In this document: positions 16,672-25,861 of the stretch, one piece after another
How the letters are laid out: every line of letters begins with the position of its first letter
How positions within the stretch are numbered: the first letter of the stretch is position 1
Origin: an uncultured Bacteroidales bacterium
GTDB lineage: Bacteria; Bacteroidota; Bacteroidia; Bacteroidales; UBA932
Length of the DNA: 64,000 bases
Reading direction: 5' to 3'
NCBI GenBank assembly: GCA_944326365.1
Contig: CALVDR010000002.1
Span: 62,001-126,000, forward strand
Program-made: the position numbers and the translations under genes
The notes under the pieces: model-generated
Seen by the model: the letters and a program-made list of their open reading frames with translations, nothing else
Database searches by the model: none
What the model was told of the DNA's origin: nothing

Positions 16672-19002
16672 ATGAGATTCTCCCCTAAAATTCTATTTCT
16701 CACCGGCTGTTTCCTGCTATTCTCTTATAGTATCTACGCCGGACCGACGGTGGCGGAAGCCATCGCCGGGGCAGAACGTTTTTCATATGATTCATTGAGT
16801 CCTCTGGTCAGGAACGCCTCCATGCAGGTGGACTGGCTGCAGGGTGACAGATATTTCCATTACAGGACCGAAGACAGCCTCGGCGTGCATCATTATGTCG
16901 TGGATACGCGGAACTGGAAAAAACGCGAGCTTTTCGACCCGAAGGCATTGTCCGGCAGGATAGCCGGACTCCTGGAAAACGAAAGGGGGGGGGTAGCTCC
17001 TCGCGGATATGCGGCTGACGAGCCTCTGACGGTTTATTCCCTGACGTTTGAAGATGGGAATCCGTTCAGGTTCGAATTCGGCTGGCACGGGCATCGCTTC
17101 AGATACGATGTCAGGAAAGACAGTCTGGAAATGGTCCTGGAGCGGGAAATCCGGAATCTCCCCGGCATGAAGAACGAATGGTACAAAAGCTATTCAGCCG
17201 ACAGCCTTTATTATATCTCCACCATCGGCCATGATCTGGTGCTTTATTCAGACGGAGGGAGGGACAGTCTCAGACTCACATACGACGGGGAGCAGTATTT
17301 TTCTTTCGCCATCGGAGGAGATTCTCAGAAAGAACCTGATGTCAGGTATGCCCCGATAGGTACATGGATAGGCTCTACCCATAAATTCTTCCTCATCAGG
17401 GAAGACAAACGGGAAGTAGGGACCATGTCCCTGATAAACAGTCTTTCTTCTCCGAGACCTACGGTCAAAACCTACAAGTACACACTTCCAGGGGACAAGC
17501 ATGTGCCTCAGTATGACGTCTATATGGTAGATGCGGAACAAAAGTCCATCCGGCGTATAGATGCAGATGCCTATCCTGACCAGAGGATAGTGGTGCCGCG
17601 GTTCAGCCGTTTTTTCCAGACGGACAGGTACATATATTTCATCAGGATGAACAGACAGGCCGATGTCGTGGACCTCTGCCGCGTGGATGCGGAGGACGGC
17701 AGCCTGAAGGTGCTGATCAGTGAAGAATGCAAGCCTCACCTGAACGAGCAGCTGTTTTCATTTTATGTGATGGACGAGGGAGAAGAAATCCTCTGGTGGT
17801 CGGAGCGGACAGGAAAAGGGATGTATTATCTCTATGACGGTGAAGGCTGCCTGAAAAATGCCATAACGGATGAGGATTTCGTGGCCGGGAGAGTAGTCAG
17901 GATATTCAGGAAGACCAGGGAAGTCATTTTCGAGGGCTTCGGCAGGGAAAAAGACGTGAATCCTGCGTACACTTTCTATTACAAGGCATCTCTGGACGGG
18001 AACAGGAAAGCCGTATGTCTGACACCGGGAGACGGAGAGCACAGGATGACTCTTTCTCCGGACTACCGTTTCCTGCATGACGAGATGTCCAGAATGGACC
18101 TTCCTCCACAGAACAGGATATATGACCTTTCCGGCAGGGAGAAGTTCAGAATGGAGGACTGCGATGTTTCCGGACTGTACCGGCGCGGCTGGAAAGAGCC
18201 TCTGCTGATGAAACTTCACGCGGCGGACTCGCTCACTGACCTGTACGGCATCGTATATCTGCCTTTCGATCTGGATACGACGAAGAAATACCCGATCATA
18301 AGCAGCGTGTATCCGGGACCTCAGACCGACCTGGTGCCGAATGCCTTTTCGCTGGATGACAACTACAACCAGTCCCTCGCCCAGATGGGTTTTGTGGTCG
18401 TGAATTTCTCCTATCGCGGAAGCAATCCGTTCAGAGGTCGCGACTTCTCCAATTTCGGTTACGGGAATCTCCGCGACTATCCGTTGGATGATGACTATGC
18501 CGTGATCAGGCAGATAGGGGAGAAGCTCCCGTTCGCCGACACCACCAGGGTGGGAATATACGGCCATTCCGGAGGCGGTTTCATGACTGCCACCGCCATG
18601 ATGACCAGGCCGGATTTCTACAAGGTCGGAGTGGCTGCCTCGGGAAACTACGACAACAATATCTACATGCAGTGGTGGGGTGAATCCTATCAGGGACTGC
18701 AGACTGAAACGACGGAGGACGGTTCCGTCATTTTCCGGTGCGACGTGCCTGTCACTGCAGAACTCGCCCCGAACCTGAAAGGCAGGCTTCTGCTCATCAC
18801 CGGAGATGTGGACAACAATGTCCATCCTGCCAGCACCCTCCGTCTTGCCAGGGCCCTGATCCGGGCAGGAAAATACTTCGACATGATGATCCTTCCTGGC
18901 GAAGACCACGGACTGGGTGACAAGTACTATGTGAATATGATCCGCCTGTACTTCGCCGAACACCTTCTCGGCATGAATGCGGATGACATCAACGATTATT
19001 AA
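16672..19002 (+). CDS. S9B-type prolyl peptidase (DPP IV-like), secreted
   Basis: A 776-residue secreted peptidase. The signal peptide (MRFSPKILFLTGCFLLFSYSIYA) supports this start. A beta-propeller region spans about 40-520 and is followed by the alpha/beta-hydrolase domain. The catalytic triad is visible as Ser633 (YGHSGGGF), Asp714 (GDVDNNVHP) and His746 (GEDHGLGD), with spacing close to that of DPP IV. It would release dipeptides or small peptides from proline-containing substrates in the periplasm. It opens an operon with susC 18 nt downstream, so peptide capture and import are probably coupled. A run of nine G at 16985-16993, around residues 105-108, makes the frame prone to slippage. 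Confidence 0.92.
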   Translation: MRFSPKILFLTGCFLLFSYSIYAGPTVAEAIAGAERFSYDSLSPLVRNASMQVDWLQGDRYFHYRTEDSLGVHHYVVDTRNWKKRELFDPKALSGRIAGLLENERGGVAPRGYAADEPLTVYSLTFEDGNPFRFEFGWHGHRFRYDVRKDSLEMVLEREIRNLPGMKNEWYKSYSADSLYYISTIGHDLVLYSDGGRDSLRLTYDGEQYFSFAIGGDSQKEPDVRYAPIGTWIGSTHKFFLIREDKREVGTMSLINSLSSPRPTVKTYKYTLPGDKHVPQYDVYMVDAEQKSIRRIDADAYPDQRIVVPRFSRFFQTDRYIYFIRMNRQADVVDLCRVDAEDGSLKVLISEECKPHLNEQLFSFYVMDEGEEILWWSERTGKGMYYLYDGEGCLKNAITDEDFVAGRVVRIFRKTREVIFEGFGREKDVNPAYTFYYKASLDGNRKAVCLTPGDGEHRMTLSPDYRFLHDEMSRMDLPPQNRIYDLSGREKFRMEDCDVSGLYRRGWKEPLLMKLHAADSLTDLYGIVYLPFDLDTTKKYPIISSVYPGPQTDLVPNAFSLDDNYNQSLAQMGFVVVNFSYRGSNPFRGRDFSNFGYGNLRDYPLDDDYAVIRQIGEKLPFADTTRVGIYGHSGGGFMTATAMMTRPDFYKVGVAASGNYDNNIYMQWWGESYQGLQTETTEDGSVIFRCDVPVTAELAPNLKGRLLLITGDVDNNVHPASTLRLARALIRAGKYFDMMILPGEDHGLGDKYYVNMIRLYFAEHLLGMNADDINDY
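16985..16993 (+). repeat. G9 homopolymer in the S9 peptidase gene
   Basis: Nine consecutive G encode Arg-Gly-Gly-Val early in the propeller. A one-base slip would truncate the protein. It is one of three 9-nt G tracts in envelope-protein genes of this window. Confidence 0.95.
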
Positions 19003-19020
19003 CAACTCATATTTTCGCCT

Positions 19021-22000
19021 ATGAAAATATCCGACTACAAACTTACAGGATTACTGGCTTTTCTTCTGTCTGTGCTGTCTCTGGCAGTGCCGGCGGCTGC
19101 AAATGCCCAGACTCCGCAGATCACGGTCAGCGGAAAGATTACGGATTCTTCAGGCGAGCCGCTTGCAGGCGTGTCGGTGATGATACCGGGAACGATGATA
19201 GGCGTAGGCTCGGGACTGGAAGGAGACTACAGCATCACCGTGGATCTCGGCTCTACCTTGCGTTTCAGCTGTATAGGCTTCGAGTCGAAGGATATAAAGG
19301 CTACCAAGACGCATTTCGACGTGGTCCTCGAAGAAGAAACCATGATGATGGACCAGGTGGTGGTCACGGGCTACTCCCAGGTGGAACTCCGCAAGAGCAC
19401 GGGTGCCGTGGCAGTCATCGATGCCGAGGAACTTCAGGGCTCTCCTCTGAAAACTGTCGACCAGCTTCTGCAGGGAAAGCTCGCCGGAGTGAATGTCCAG
19501 ATGACTTCCGGCCGTCCCGGAGCTGCGGCTTCCGTCAGAATCAGGGGTACGAACACCATCACCGGAAATGCCGAACCGCTCTGGGTCATCGACGGAGTGC
19601 CCATGCAGAAGAATACTCCCCAGATGAATCTTAGCCAGATCCAGTCCGGTGACTTCGACAACATCTTCGCTACTGGCATCGGAAACATAAACCCGAACGA
19701 CATCGAGTCCATAACTGTCCTGAAGGATGCCGCCGCCGCGGCAATATACGGGTCACAGGCAGCCAACGGTGTCATCGTGGTCACGACCAAGAGAGGCAAT
19801 GCCGGAAAGACTTCCGTCAGCTATATGGGTTCAGTGACCGTGCAGACCAAGCCGGCCAGGGACGCAAATCTGATGGATTCCAGGGAGAAGCTGGCCTGGG
19901 AACAGGAACTGTGGGATGAATTCTCTGCTGCCGGATATCAGGACTACATAAGCGGCAATACCTCCGCGCACTATCCTGTCATAGGTATCGTGGGGCAGAT
20001 CCGTTCCGGTTACGGAAAGTTCGCCGGGATGTCTGTAGCCGAGCAGGATGCCTATATCGAAGAACTGGGGTCGCATACCACCGACTGGTTCGATGTGCTG
20101 TTCAGGAACACAGTTTCCACCAGCCACTATCTGTCGGTTTCCGGAGGAACGGACAAGATGACTTACTATGTGTCAGGCGGATTCGGCTACAACAACGGCC
20201 TGGTCCAGAAGACCAGCGCGACGAACTACAGCCTGAATGCGAAAATAGACTCGCGTCCTGCCAAATGGCTGAAATTCGGGATACAGACCGATTTCAGCTA
20301 TCAGAAGGCCCTGTCTCCGTCGAACAATGTCAGCCTTTTCGACTATGCCTATTTCGCAAATCCTTACGAGCAGCTGTACAATGCCGACGGTTCGTACCGT
20401 TCTGACGATACTTATCTGACCATCAGCAGCGCGAACGGAGCTGTCGGCGCCCAGATTCCGGACAACGGTTTCAACCTCATGCGCGAGATAAACGAGACCT
20501 CCAGCGAGGCGAATTCCACTACGTTCACCATACAGGGGAATACTACGATAAATATTGCCAAAGGCCTGACATTCACCGGCCTGGCTTCGTTTTCGTATTC
20601 GGGAGACATGTCCGAGAACATAAACGGGGCGAATACATACGCCGCCTTCATGGACAGGCCGTTCGAGGGAGAGTCCTATACTTCCCAGAGAAAATACGGG
20701 TCCATCACACAGTCTTCGACATACAATACATCGTACATGCTCCGCGGCCAGCTGAACTATGCCAGGACATTTGCGACCGACCATGCCCTCAGCGTGATAG
20801 GCGGAGCCGAGATCCGCAGTTCCTACGCGAAAAACATCACTACGAAACGGTACGGATATGATCCGGTGACCGGCAACCATTCCACTCCGATGTGGCCGAC
20901 GAATTCCGACGGGGACTACGACTACGGGGATCTGGTGAATTTCGGAGCGGTATTGGACGGCAGCGCCGGCCAGAATATCATAGAGAATGCCTTCGCGTCA
21001 TTTTACGGGTCAGTCACTTATACGTTCAGGAACAAATACGTGGTCAGCGGGACGGTCAGAAGCGACGGGTCGAACAATTTCGGAAGCGACGAACAGTTCA
21101 ACGTGAACTGGTCAGGCAGTGCCGCGTGGAACATAGACGAAGAGCCGTGGATGCAGGGCGGAATCTCGAAGGCGATCAGTACGCTGAGCCTGCGTGCAGG
21201 TTTCGGATATACCGGAGGCGTGAACCAGTCTGTCTATCCGGTGCTGATCATGAATTACAGGGATTATTTCAGGAATACCGGAGATGATTACTACCGGCTC
21301 GGGCAGATCAGCAACCCGCCGAACCCGCATCTGCGCTGGGAGAAGAATCAGACCTTCAATGTAGGCCTGAATTTCGGCCTGATCCATGACCGGATTTTCG
21401 GAGAGGTATCCTACTACAGGAACCACAACATGGATCTGGTCACGAATGTCCGTGTGCCCGAGAGCACGGGGTTCGATACCCAGAGCTACAACACTTCCGA
21501 GCAGGTAAACAACGGAGTGGAGCTTATGCTAGGCTCGACCATACTGAAATTCAAGCATTTCCATTGGAGACTGACCGCCAATGCCGCCTACAACTACAAC
21601 GAACTCACCAAATATGATTCCCCTACGGGCAATATTTTCGGCGACTATTATGTAGGCTATCCTCTCGGACATATTTTTACAGGAAAGACTTCGGGAATAG
21701 ATCCTGCGACAGGGGTATACAAGTTCATCATCCGTCCTGATGCGCAGATTTCGACCATCGAGGACTACAGGCTGTTCACGAATTACCTCTACTATGTGGG
21801 CACTTCACATGCTCCGTGGACAGGCGGTCTTTCGACGACGTTTACTTACAAGAGGCTTTCTCTCAATATCGCCGGAAATTTCTCCATAGGCGGGAAGATG
21901 CTGAACAATATCGAATGTCCGGTGTCATGGCGCGATGCCGGTTCCGGTACTGACAACGAGCCTATAGCCACGCAGATGAATGACGTGTATGTGAATCATC

Positions 22001-22383
22001 TGAATGTGCGCAAGGATGTGACCCACCGCTGGACCGTGGCGAATCCGGTGACTGACGGCTATCCGCGTCTGATAGATGCTTACGGACCGAGGATCACCGA
22101 TCCGAGCGGACAGTATCTGGATGCCATGCAGCCGTATATTGACGATGTGACGGACTGCGTCATGCTGGAGGATGTGTCGTATTTCAAGCTCAGTACGATA
22201 TCTCTCTCATACGACCTGCCGAAGAAGTGGGTGGACGCCATGAGGATGGGTTCGTTTACGGTGAGTTTCCTGATGAACAATCTGTTCATCCTGACGAACT
22301 ACACGGGTATCGATCCGGAGACTCCGGGGGCCGTTTACCCTCAGAGCCGTTCGTTTACGTTCAGCCTGAGCTGTAGTTTTTAA
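19021..22383 (+). CDS. SusC/RagA-like TonB-dependent receptor
   Basis: A complete 1120-residue outer-membrane importer. The signal peptide ends AAANAQ. A CarboxypepD_reg-like domain (TVSGKITDSSGEPLAGVSVMI) is followed by the plug: DQVVVTGYSQVELRKSTGAV, LAGVNVQMTSGRPGAAASVRIRG, PLWVIDGVPM and AAAIYGSQAANGVIVVTTKRG. A ~22-strand barrel ends in RSFTFSLSCSF with the terminal aromatic. It is 18 nt after the S9 peptidase gene and 94 nt before susD. The protease partner suggests peptide import, in the manner of RagAB. No glycosidase is nearby. Confidence 0.95.
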   Translation: MKISDYKLTGLLAFLLSVLSLAVPAAANAQTPQITVSGKITDSSGEPLAGVSVMIPGTMIGVGSGLEGDYSITVDLGSTLRFSCIGFESKDIKATKTHFDVVLEEETMMMDQVVVTGYSQVELRKSTGAVAVIDAEELQGSPLKTVDQLLQGKLAGVNVQMTSGRPGAAASVRIRGTNTITGNAEPLWVIDGVPMQKNTPQMNLSQIQSGDFDNIFATGIGNINPNDIESITVLKDAAAAAIYGSQAANGVIVVTTKRGNAGKTSVSYMGSVTVQTKPARDANLMDSREKLAWEQELWDEFSAAGYQDYISGNTSAHYPVIGIVGQIRSGYGKFAGMSVAEQDAYIEELGSHTTDWFDVLFRNTVSTSHYLSVSGGTDKMTYYVSGGFGYNNGLVQKTSATNYSLNAKIDSRPAKWLKFGIQTDFSYQKALSPSNNVSLFDYAYFANPYEQLYNADGSYRSDDTYLTISSANGAVGAQIPDNGFNLMREINETSSEANSTTFTIQGNTTINIAKGLTFTGLASFSYSGDMSENINGANTYAAFMDRPFEGESYTSQRKYGSITQSSTYNTSYMLRGQLNYARTFATDHALSVIGGAEIRSSYAKNITTKRYGYDPVTGNHSTPMWPTNSDGDYDYGDLVNFGAVLDGSAGQNIIENAFASFYGSVTYTFRNKYVVSGTVRSDGSNNFGSDEQFNVNWSGSAAWNIDEEPWMQGGISKAISTLSLRAGFGYTGGVNQSVYPVLIMNYRDYFRNTGDDYYRLGQISNPPNPHLRWEKNQTFNVGLNFGLIHDRIFGEVSYYRNHNMDLVTNVRVPESTGFDTQSYNTSEQVNNGVELMLGSTILKFKHFHWRLTANAAYNYNELTKYDSPTGNIFGDYYVGYPLGHIFTGKTSGIDPATGVYKFIIRPDAQISTIEDYRLFTNYLYYVGTSHAPWTGGLSTTFTYKRLSLNIAGNFSIGGKMLNNIECPVSWRDAGSGTDNEPIATQMNDVYVNHLNVRKDVTHRWTVANPVTDGYPRLIDAYGPRITDPSGQYLDAMQPYIDDVTDCVMLEDVSYFKLSTISLSYDLPKKWVDAMRMGSFTVSFLMNNLFILTNYTGIDPETPGAVYPQSRSFTFSLSCSF

Positions 22384-22388
22384 TATCA

Positions 22389-22430
22389 GATCTCTCCACT
22401 GCGGTCCGCAGGACCTCCGGTCGAGATGAC
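22389..22430. repeat. Short imperfect inverted repeat between susC and susD
   Basis: The gap holds a GC-rich imperfect stem (GATCTCTCCACTGCGGTCC ... GACCTCCGGTCGAGATGAC). It could work as a processing or attenuation hairpin that sets the susC:susD ratio. The pairing is interrupted, so this is a tentative call. Confidence 0.4.
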
Positions 22431-22477
22431 AAGGTGAAGAAATTTTGGCGGATAGTCATTAACAAATAATTAAGATA

Positions 22478-23875
22478 ATGAAGGAAATCAAGGTAATGAA
22501 GAATATCGGTAAATATGCGGTGCTGGCCGGTCTGGTTCTGGCTGCGGTTTCGTGTACGGACTATCTGGACATCAAGCCGTACGGAAAGACGATTCCGCAG
22601 ACGCCGGAGGAATATTCGGCCTTGTTGCAGACCCGACTGTACGAGATAGAGGAAGGAGAGGAGACCATCATCGGGGATGTCGGCTCTGTCGCGGATCTGG
22701 AGTGCTATGCCGATGATCTGGAGTCGAAACTGACCCAGTACCCTACAGGGAACTATGTACCCCTCTATGTAGGTGATGACCTCTCTGACAAACAGGTGCT
22801 GTATGCCCATCTGTATGAGGTCATCAGGGACTGCAATATCGTACTCGACGGACTGGCTGAGGATACATCGGAGGAAGCTTCCGATGTGAAAGGTCTGGCT
22901 TATGCGCTGCGTGGCATATGCTACTACAACCTGTTGCGGGATTTCTGCGAGCCGTGGGAGGGCAATGCTTCCGGGAAGCTCGGCGTGCCTCTGGTGACTG
23001 TATTCGATATGGAGGCCAGAACCATCCGCTCATCTTTCTCCGAGACGGTGGAGAGGGTGGCGGACGATCTTCAGTCGGCCATAGACTGCAATATCCGGAA
23101 TGAGGACTACCTGTTCGACAGCGATGTGATGCTTGGCTATCTTGCCCGGGTGCATTTCTGGGCAGGAAATTACAGTCAGGCTGCTTCCTGTGCTTCCCAG
23201 GTGTTGGAAAGGCACCCTCTGCTTGGCGGGGATGCCTACAAGTCCATGATGGAGGAAACAGGAGAAGGGACCGGCAATATCCTGATGAAGGGAGGTACTC
23301 GATCCACGGGCAGCGGTGATTCGCAGGCTATATCCTATCTTCAGTGCAAGCCTGTCAGCAAGCAGTTCATCAACTTGTTCGCGGAAGGTGAACAGGATAT
23401 CAGATACGGAATATCTCTGGGCAAGAAGCGGACCTTTGCAAAACGTCCAATGGCGTGCCTCAGGAGTGCAGAGATGCAGTGTATCCTGATGGAAAGCCAG
23501 TATCATCAGGGATTGGAGACAGAGGCTCTTGCATCGCTGAATGAACTGCGCCGTCACAGGATCACCGGCGTGACTGACTATACTATGGAGACTCTGCCTC
23601 CGGTGGATCCTGATGACAATGTCAAGGTGGATGCCCGCGGGCAGGCCCTTACTCCGCTGATTTATGCCATACTGTGCGAGAGGCGGAAGGAGCTGTTCCT
23701 GGAAGGGGACCGCTGGTATGAGCTGAAGAGGAACGGGAGGCCTGAGATGTGGACGCACCGGCAGGGCCGCAAATACACGACTCTGGAGTTCATGTATACG
23801 TTCCCTCTTCCGATAGCTGATGTGATTCTGACGGACGGGCTTGTGCAGAATCCGGGTTATGATAATGTCAAGTAA
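22478..23875 (+). CDS. SusD/RagB-like surface lipoprotein
   Basis: A 465-residue lipoprotein (lipobox AAVSC) that acts as the lid of the SusC partner just upstream. It starts MKEIKVMKNIG; the second ATG (22496) is an equally good start. The post-lipobox TDYLDIKPYGKTIPQTPEEY is a classic SusD start. RagB/SusD TPR-like features follow, such as GLAYALRGICYYNLLRDFCEPW and, near the C-terminus, ILCERRKELFLEGDRWYELKRNGRPEMW and FPLPIADVILTDGLVQNPGY. It is followed after 7 nt by a small lipoprotein gene. Confidence 0.94.
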   Translation: MKEIKVMKNIGKYAVLAGLVLAAVSCTDYLDIKPYGKTIPQTPEEYSALLQTRLYEIEEGEETIIGDVGSVADLECYADDLESKLTQYPTGNYVPLYVGDDLSDKQVLYAHLYEVIRDCNIVLDGLAEDTSEEASDVKGLAYALRGICYYNLLRDFCEPWEGNASGKLGVPLVTVFDMEARTIRSSFSETVERVADDLQSAIDCNIRNEDYLFDSDVMLGYLARVHFWAGNYSQAASCASQVLERHPLLGGDAYKSMMEETGEGTGNILMKGGTRSTGSGDSQAISYLQCKPVSKQFINLFAEGEQDIRYGISLGKKRTFAKRPMACLRSAEMQCILMESQYHQGLETEALASLNELRRHRITGVTDYTMETLPPVDPDDNVKVDARGQALTPLIYAILCERRKELFLEGDRWYELKRNGRPEMWTHRQGRKYTTLEFMYTFPLPIADVILTDGLVQNPGYDNVK

Positions 23876-23882
23876 AAAATTG

Positions 23883-24104
23883 ATGATGATGAAAAGGAAT
23901 ATAAAATATATGGTGATGGCGGCATTCGCCGCAATGCTGATGATGTCGGCTGTTTCGTGTGATGATGCCGATGAGCTGCCGCCGATGAATGACGGTTATG
24001 CGACGGAGTTCATTCTTCCTGATCCGGAGGATCTTACTGCCGCTGACCGGGAGGTCATTCAGGAGCTGCAGGATGAGTACAATGCGGATATTTCTTCCAA
24101 TTGA
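23883..24104 (+). CDS. Small lipoprotein of about 73 residues, unknown function
   Basis: Three ATGs in a row (23883, 23886, 23889) precede KRNIKYMVMAAFAAMLMMSAVSC, a strong lipoprotein signal. The mature peptide is only about 45 residues long, very acidic (DDADELPP, LPDPEDLTAADREVIQELQDEYNADISS) and probably partly helical. It lies 7 nt after susD in the same operon. I recognise no family. A short acidic lipoprotein next to SusCD could be an accessory of the surface complex, but this is only positional. It is real coding sequence judged by the signal, lipobox and operon position. Confidence 0.7.
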   Translation: MMMKRNIKYMVMAAFAAMLMMSAVSCDDADELPPMNDGYATEFILPDPEDLTAADREVIQELQDEYNADISSN

Positions 24105-24236
24105 CGGGTCCGCGGCTTCGCAGTGCTCGCACAGACATACCCCCCTTCGTGGGTCAACAGTGCCCGCATATGCGATGCAGCTGCCTGCAAGGATAAAAAT
24201 GCAATTTACGAACTGACAATATTAATTTTTACGCGT

Positions 24237-25508
24237 ATGAAAAAAAGTTTGTTTATGATTTTCGCGGCCATGACGGCTCTGTTCATGGTGTCTTGCGAGC
24301 CTGAGGACACTGTGGAGTTCCCTACGGTAAGTTTTGCGGTCCAGCCTGTCAATGTGGACGGGGTTTTCACCCTCACTCTGATGACATCCGGCTATGACAG
24401 TACAGATCCTGTCACGGTACCTCTTGATTTTAGTGGCAGTGCCGTGGAGTTTGAGGATTATCGTCTTTCCGCAGAAGCTTTTGTAATCGGTGGTGCGGAG
24501 CCTGTCAATACTATTACTGTCACTACTCTTACGACTGTTCCTGACAAGGAACTGACCATATCTCTTACAGCTCCTGAAGGTTTCGTCCTTGGCAAGATTC
24601 CGAGTGTGACCCTGTCTCTCACTCCGGTCAAGATTTATCTATCTTTCGAGACTAATGCTGTTTCTGCTCCAGAAGCGGCCACTGTCGTACTTAACACTTA
24701 TGATGGGCAAGGTACTCTGAAACGGGTGGGTCAGGCCATGACGTTTGAGGTAGAAGTGAATACCGAAAAATCTACGGCGGAACTCGGTACTCATTTTGTT
24801 TTTGACAGCGATGAGCCGGAAGAGAATATCCAGAAGGTCGTGGTAGATGCAAATGATCTTGAAGGGGCATTGACAATAAATCTTGTCAAATATGAGGAAG
24901 GTCACAATACTGTCGTTCTGAACATCAAGGAGACTGAGAATTCTCCGATAGGCGAGTATGGAGAAGTTGCCATTACCTTTTCAGGTTCGCTATGGGACAG
25001 GCTTGATGGAACTTGGGTGATAAATGAGTTTGTTACGGACAGAGAATATTATGAAGGCATGTATGGTAACGCTGGTGCTACTGGTTTCGAATTGTTCCCG
25101 ACAATAACTCAGAACGATAAAATTACTTTTGATCTTTCCGGAAATAAGTTTATCCCAGAATTCAGTGGATCATTTAAAGATTATTTTATAGGTGAATCTT
25201 CTATTAAGCAAGGAGATTATTATGATGCTTATGGAATGATTGATCCTGCTGTTTTGTTGGTAGAATTGGATAATGTAAACAGATGGTTCTCTCCGACAGA
25301 GACAAGTGAAGATAAAGTCGCATATATCGGTGCTCGATTCATTACTGACGAAGGTACTGGTGATGAGTTGCTTGATTTTTATGTCCTTGACTATGAATCT
25401 CATACGTTCTGCCCTGAGTGGCTTGACCCTATATATGGAATGTATATGCCTGACAAGCCGACCGCTGGAATCGTTTATCTCGAAATGACCTTCAAACGTG
25501 CCGAATAG
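24237..25508 (+). CDS. Calx-beta-like surface lipoprotein of the S9-SusCD operon
   Basis: A 423-residue lipoprotein. The start MKKSLFMIFAAMTALFMVSC (24237) is preferred because it gives a lipobox; the frame stays open upstream to 24123 without a signal. The N-terminal ~260 residues form beta-sandwich repeats with Calx-beta-like phrases (FTLTLMTSGYDSTDPVTVPLDFSG, AELGTHFVFDSDEPEENIQKVVVDANDLEGALTINLV). The C-terminal ~160 residues form a different beta-rich domain beginning LWDRLDGTWVINEFVT. It is last in the operon, before a terminator. A binding role for the imported substrate is likely by position. The C-terminal half is more AT-rich than its neighbours. Confidence 0.75.
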   Translation: MKKSLFMIFAAMTALFMVSCEPEDTVEFPTVSFAVQPVNVDGVFTLTLMTSGYDSTDPVTVPLDFSGSAVEFEDYRLSAEAFVIGGAEPVNTITVTTLTTVPDKELTISLTAPEGFVLGKIPSVTLSLTPVKIYLSFETNAVSAPEAATVVLNTYDGQGTLKRVGQAMTFEVEVNTEKSTAELGTHFVFDSDEPEENIQKVVVDANDLEGALTINLVKYEEGHNTVVLNIKETENSPIGEYGEVAITFSGSLWDRLDGTWVINEFVTDREYYEGMYGNAGATGFELFPTITQNDKITFDLSGNKFIPEFSGSFKDYFIGESSIKQGDYYDAYGMIDPAVLLVELDNVNRWFSPTETSEDKVAYIGARFITDEGTGDELLDFYVLDYESHTFCPEWLDPIYGMYMPDKPTAGIVYLEMTFKRAE

Positions 25509-25556
25509 CTGGTTGGTTCGTAGAATCGGCAGATAAACAGCGTATTTTACGCATTG

Positions 25557-25595
25557 GAGACTGTGTCAAAATGGTAAATTTTGCACAGTCTCTTT
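25557..25595 (+). terminator. Terminator of the S9-SusCD operon
   Basis: GAGACTGTG and CACAGTCTC pair around an inner CAAAAT/ATTTTG stem with one bulge, followed by TTT. It lies 48 nt after the last stop codon. Confidence 0.8.
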
Positions 25596-25613
25596 AGGTG
25601 TATCAGAATTGAT

Positions 25614-25706
25614 AAAATGCAAGGCATTGAGGGTGAGGGCGACAGGAGTTTACTTTCGTAAATGACTTAGCCCGAATCCCGATAATAACGCAGCAGTTTG
25701 CATTTA
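25614..25706. repeat. Intergenic hairpin element A (paired arms AAATGCAA/TTGCATTT)
   Basis: Outer arms at 25615-25622 and 25698-25705 enclose an inner hairpin, GTTTACTTTCGTAAATGAC, at 25648-25666. A 17/19 match to that inner hairpin recurs in element B at 46821-46839, within different but again complementary outer arms. This suggests a family of structured intergenic elements. Confidence 0.6.
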
Positions 25707-25744
25707 TGGTACACCGCTTTTTTTTGACAAACGTACCGGAATGT

Positions 25745-25826
25745 GTTTTTTGTAAAAAACAAAAATGTACTCAAATGTTTTTTATAGAAAACAGATTTAT
25801 ATCGGAAATGTTTTTTGTAAAAAAAC
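25745..25826. promoter_or_regulatory. Three phased GTTTTTT-AAAAAC near-palindromes upstream of the radical SAM gene
   Basis: Copies start at 25745, 25777 and 25810 (for example GTTTTTTGTAAAAAAC), 32 and 33 bp apart, so they lie on the same face of the helix. The reading frame is open across them, but the resulting peptide (FFIENRF, FFVKKHS) looks like translated repeats, so a non-coding role such as an operator or bent DNA is more likely. The 353-nt gap 25509-25861 also holds the terminator and element A. Confidence 0.5.
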
Positions 25827-25861
25827 ACTCGCTTGAAAATTTCATTGGAAAGAAAAGATTT

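Noticed and set aside
17758-19005. Minus-strand open frame of 415 codons opposite the S9 peptidase
   Set aside because: The plus-strand frame has an intact catalytic triad and operon context; the antisense frame has no recognisable feature.
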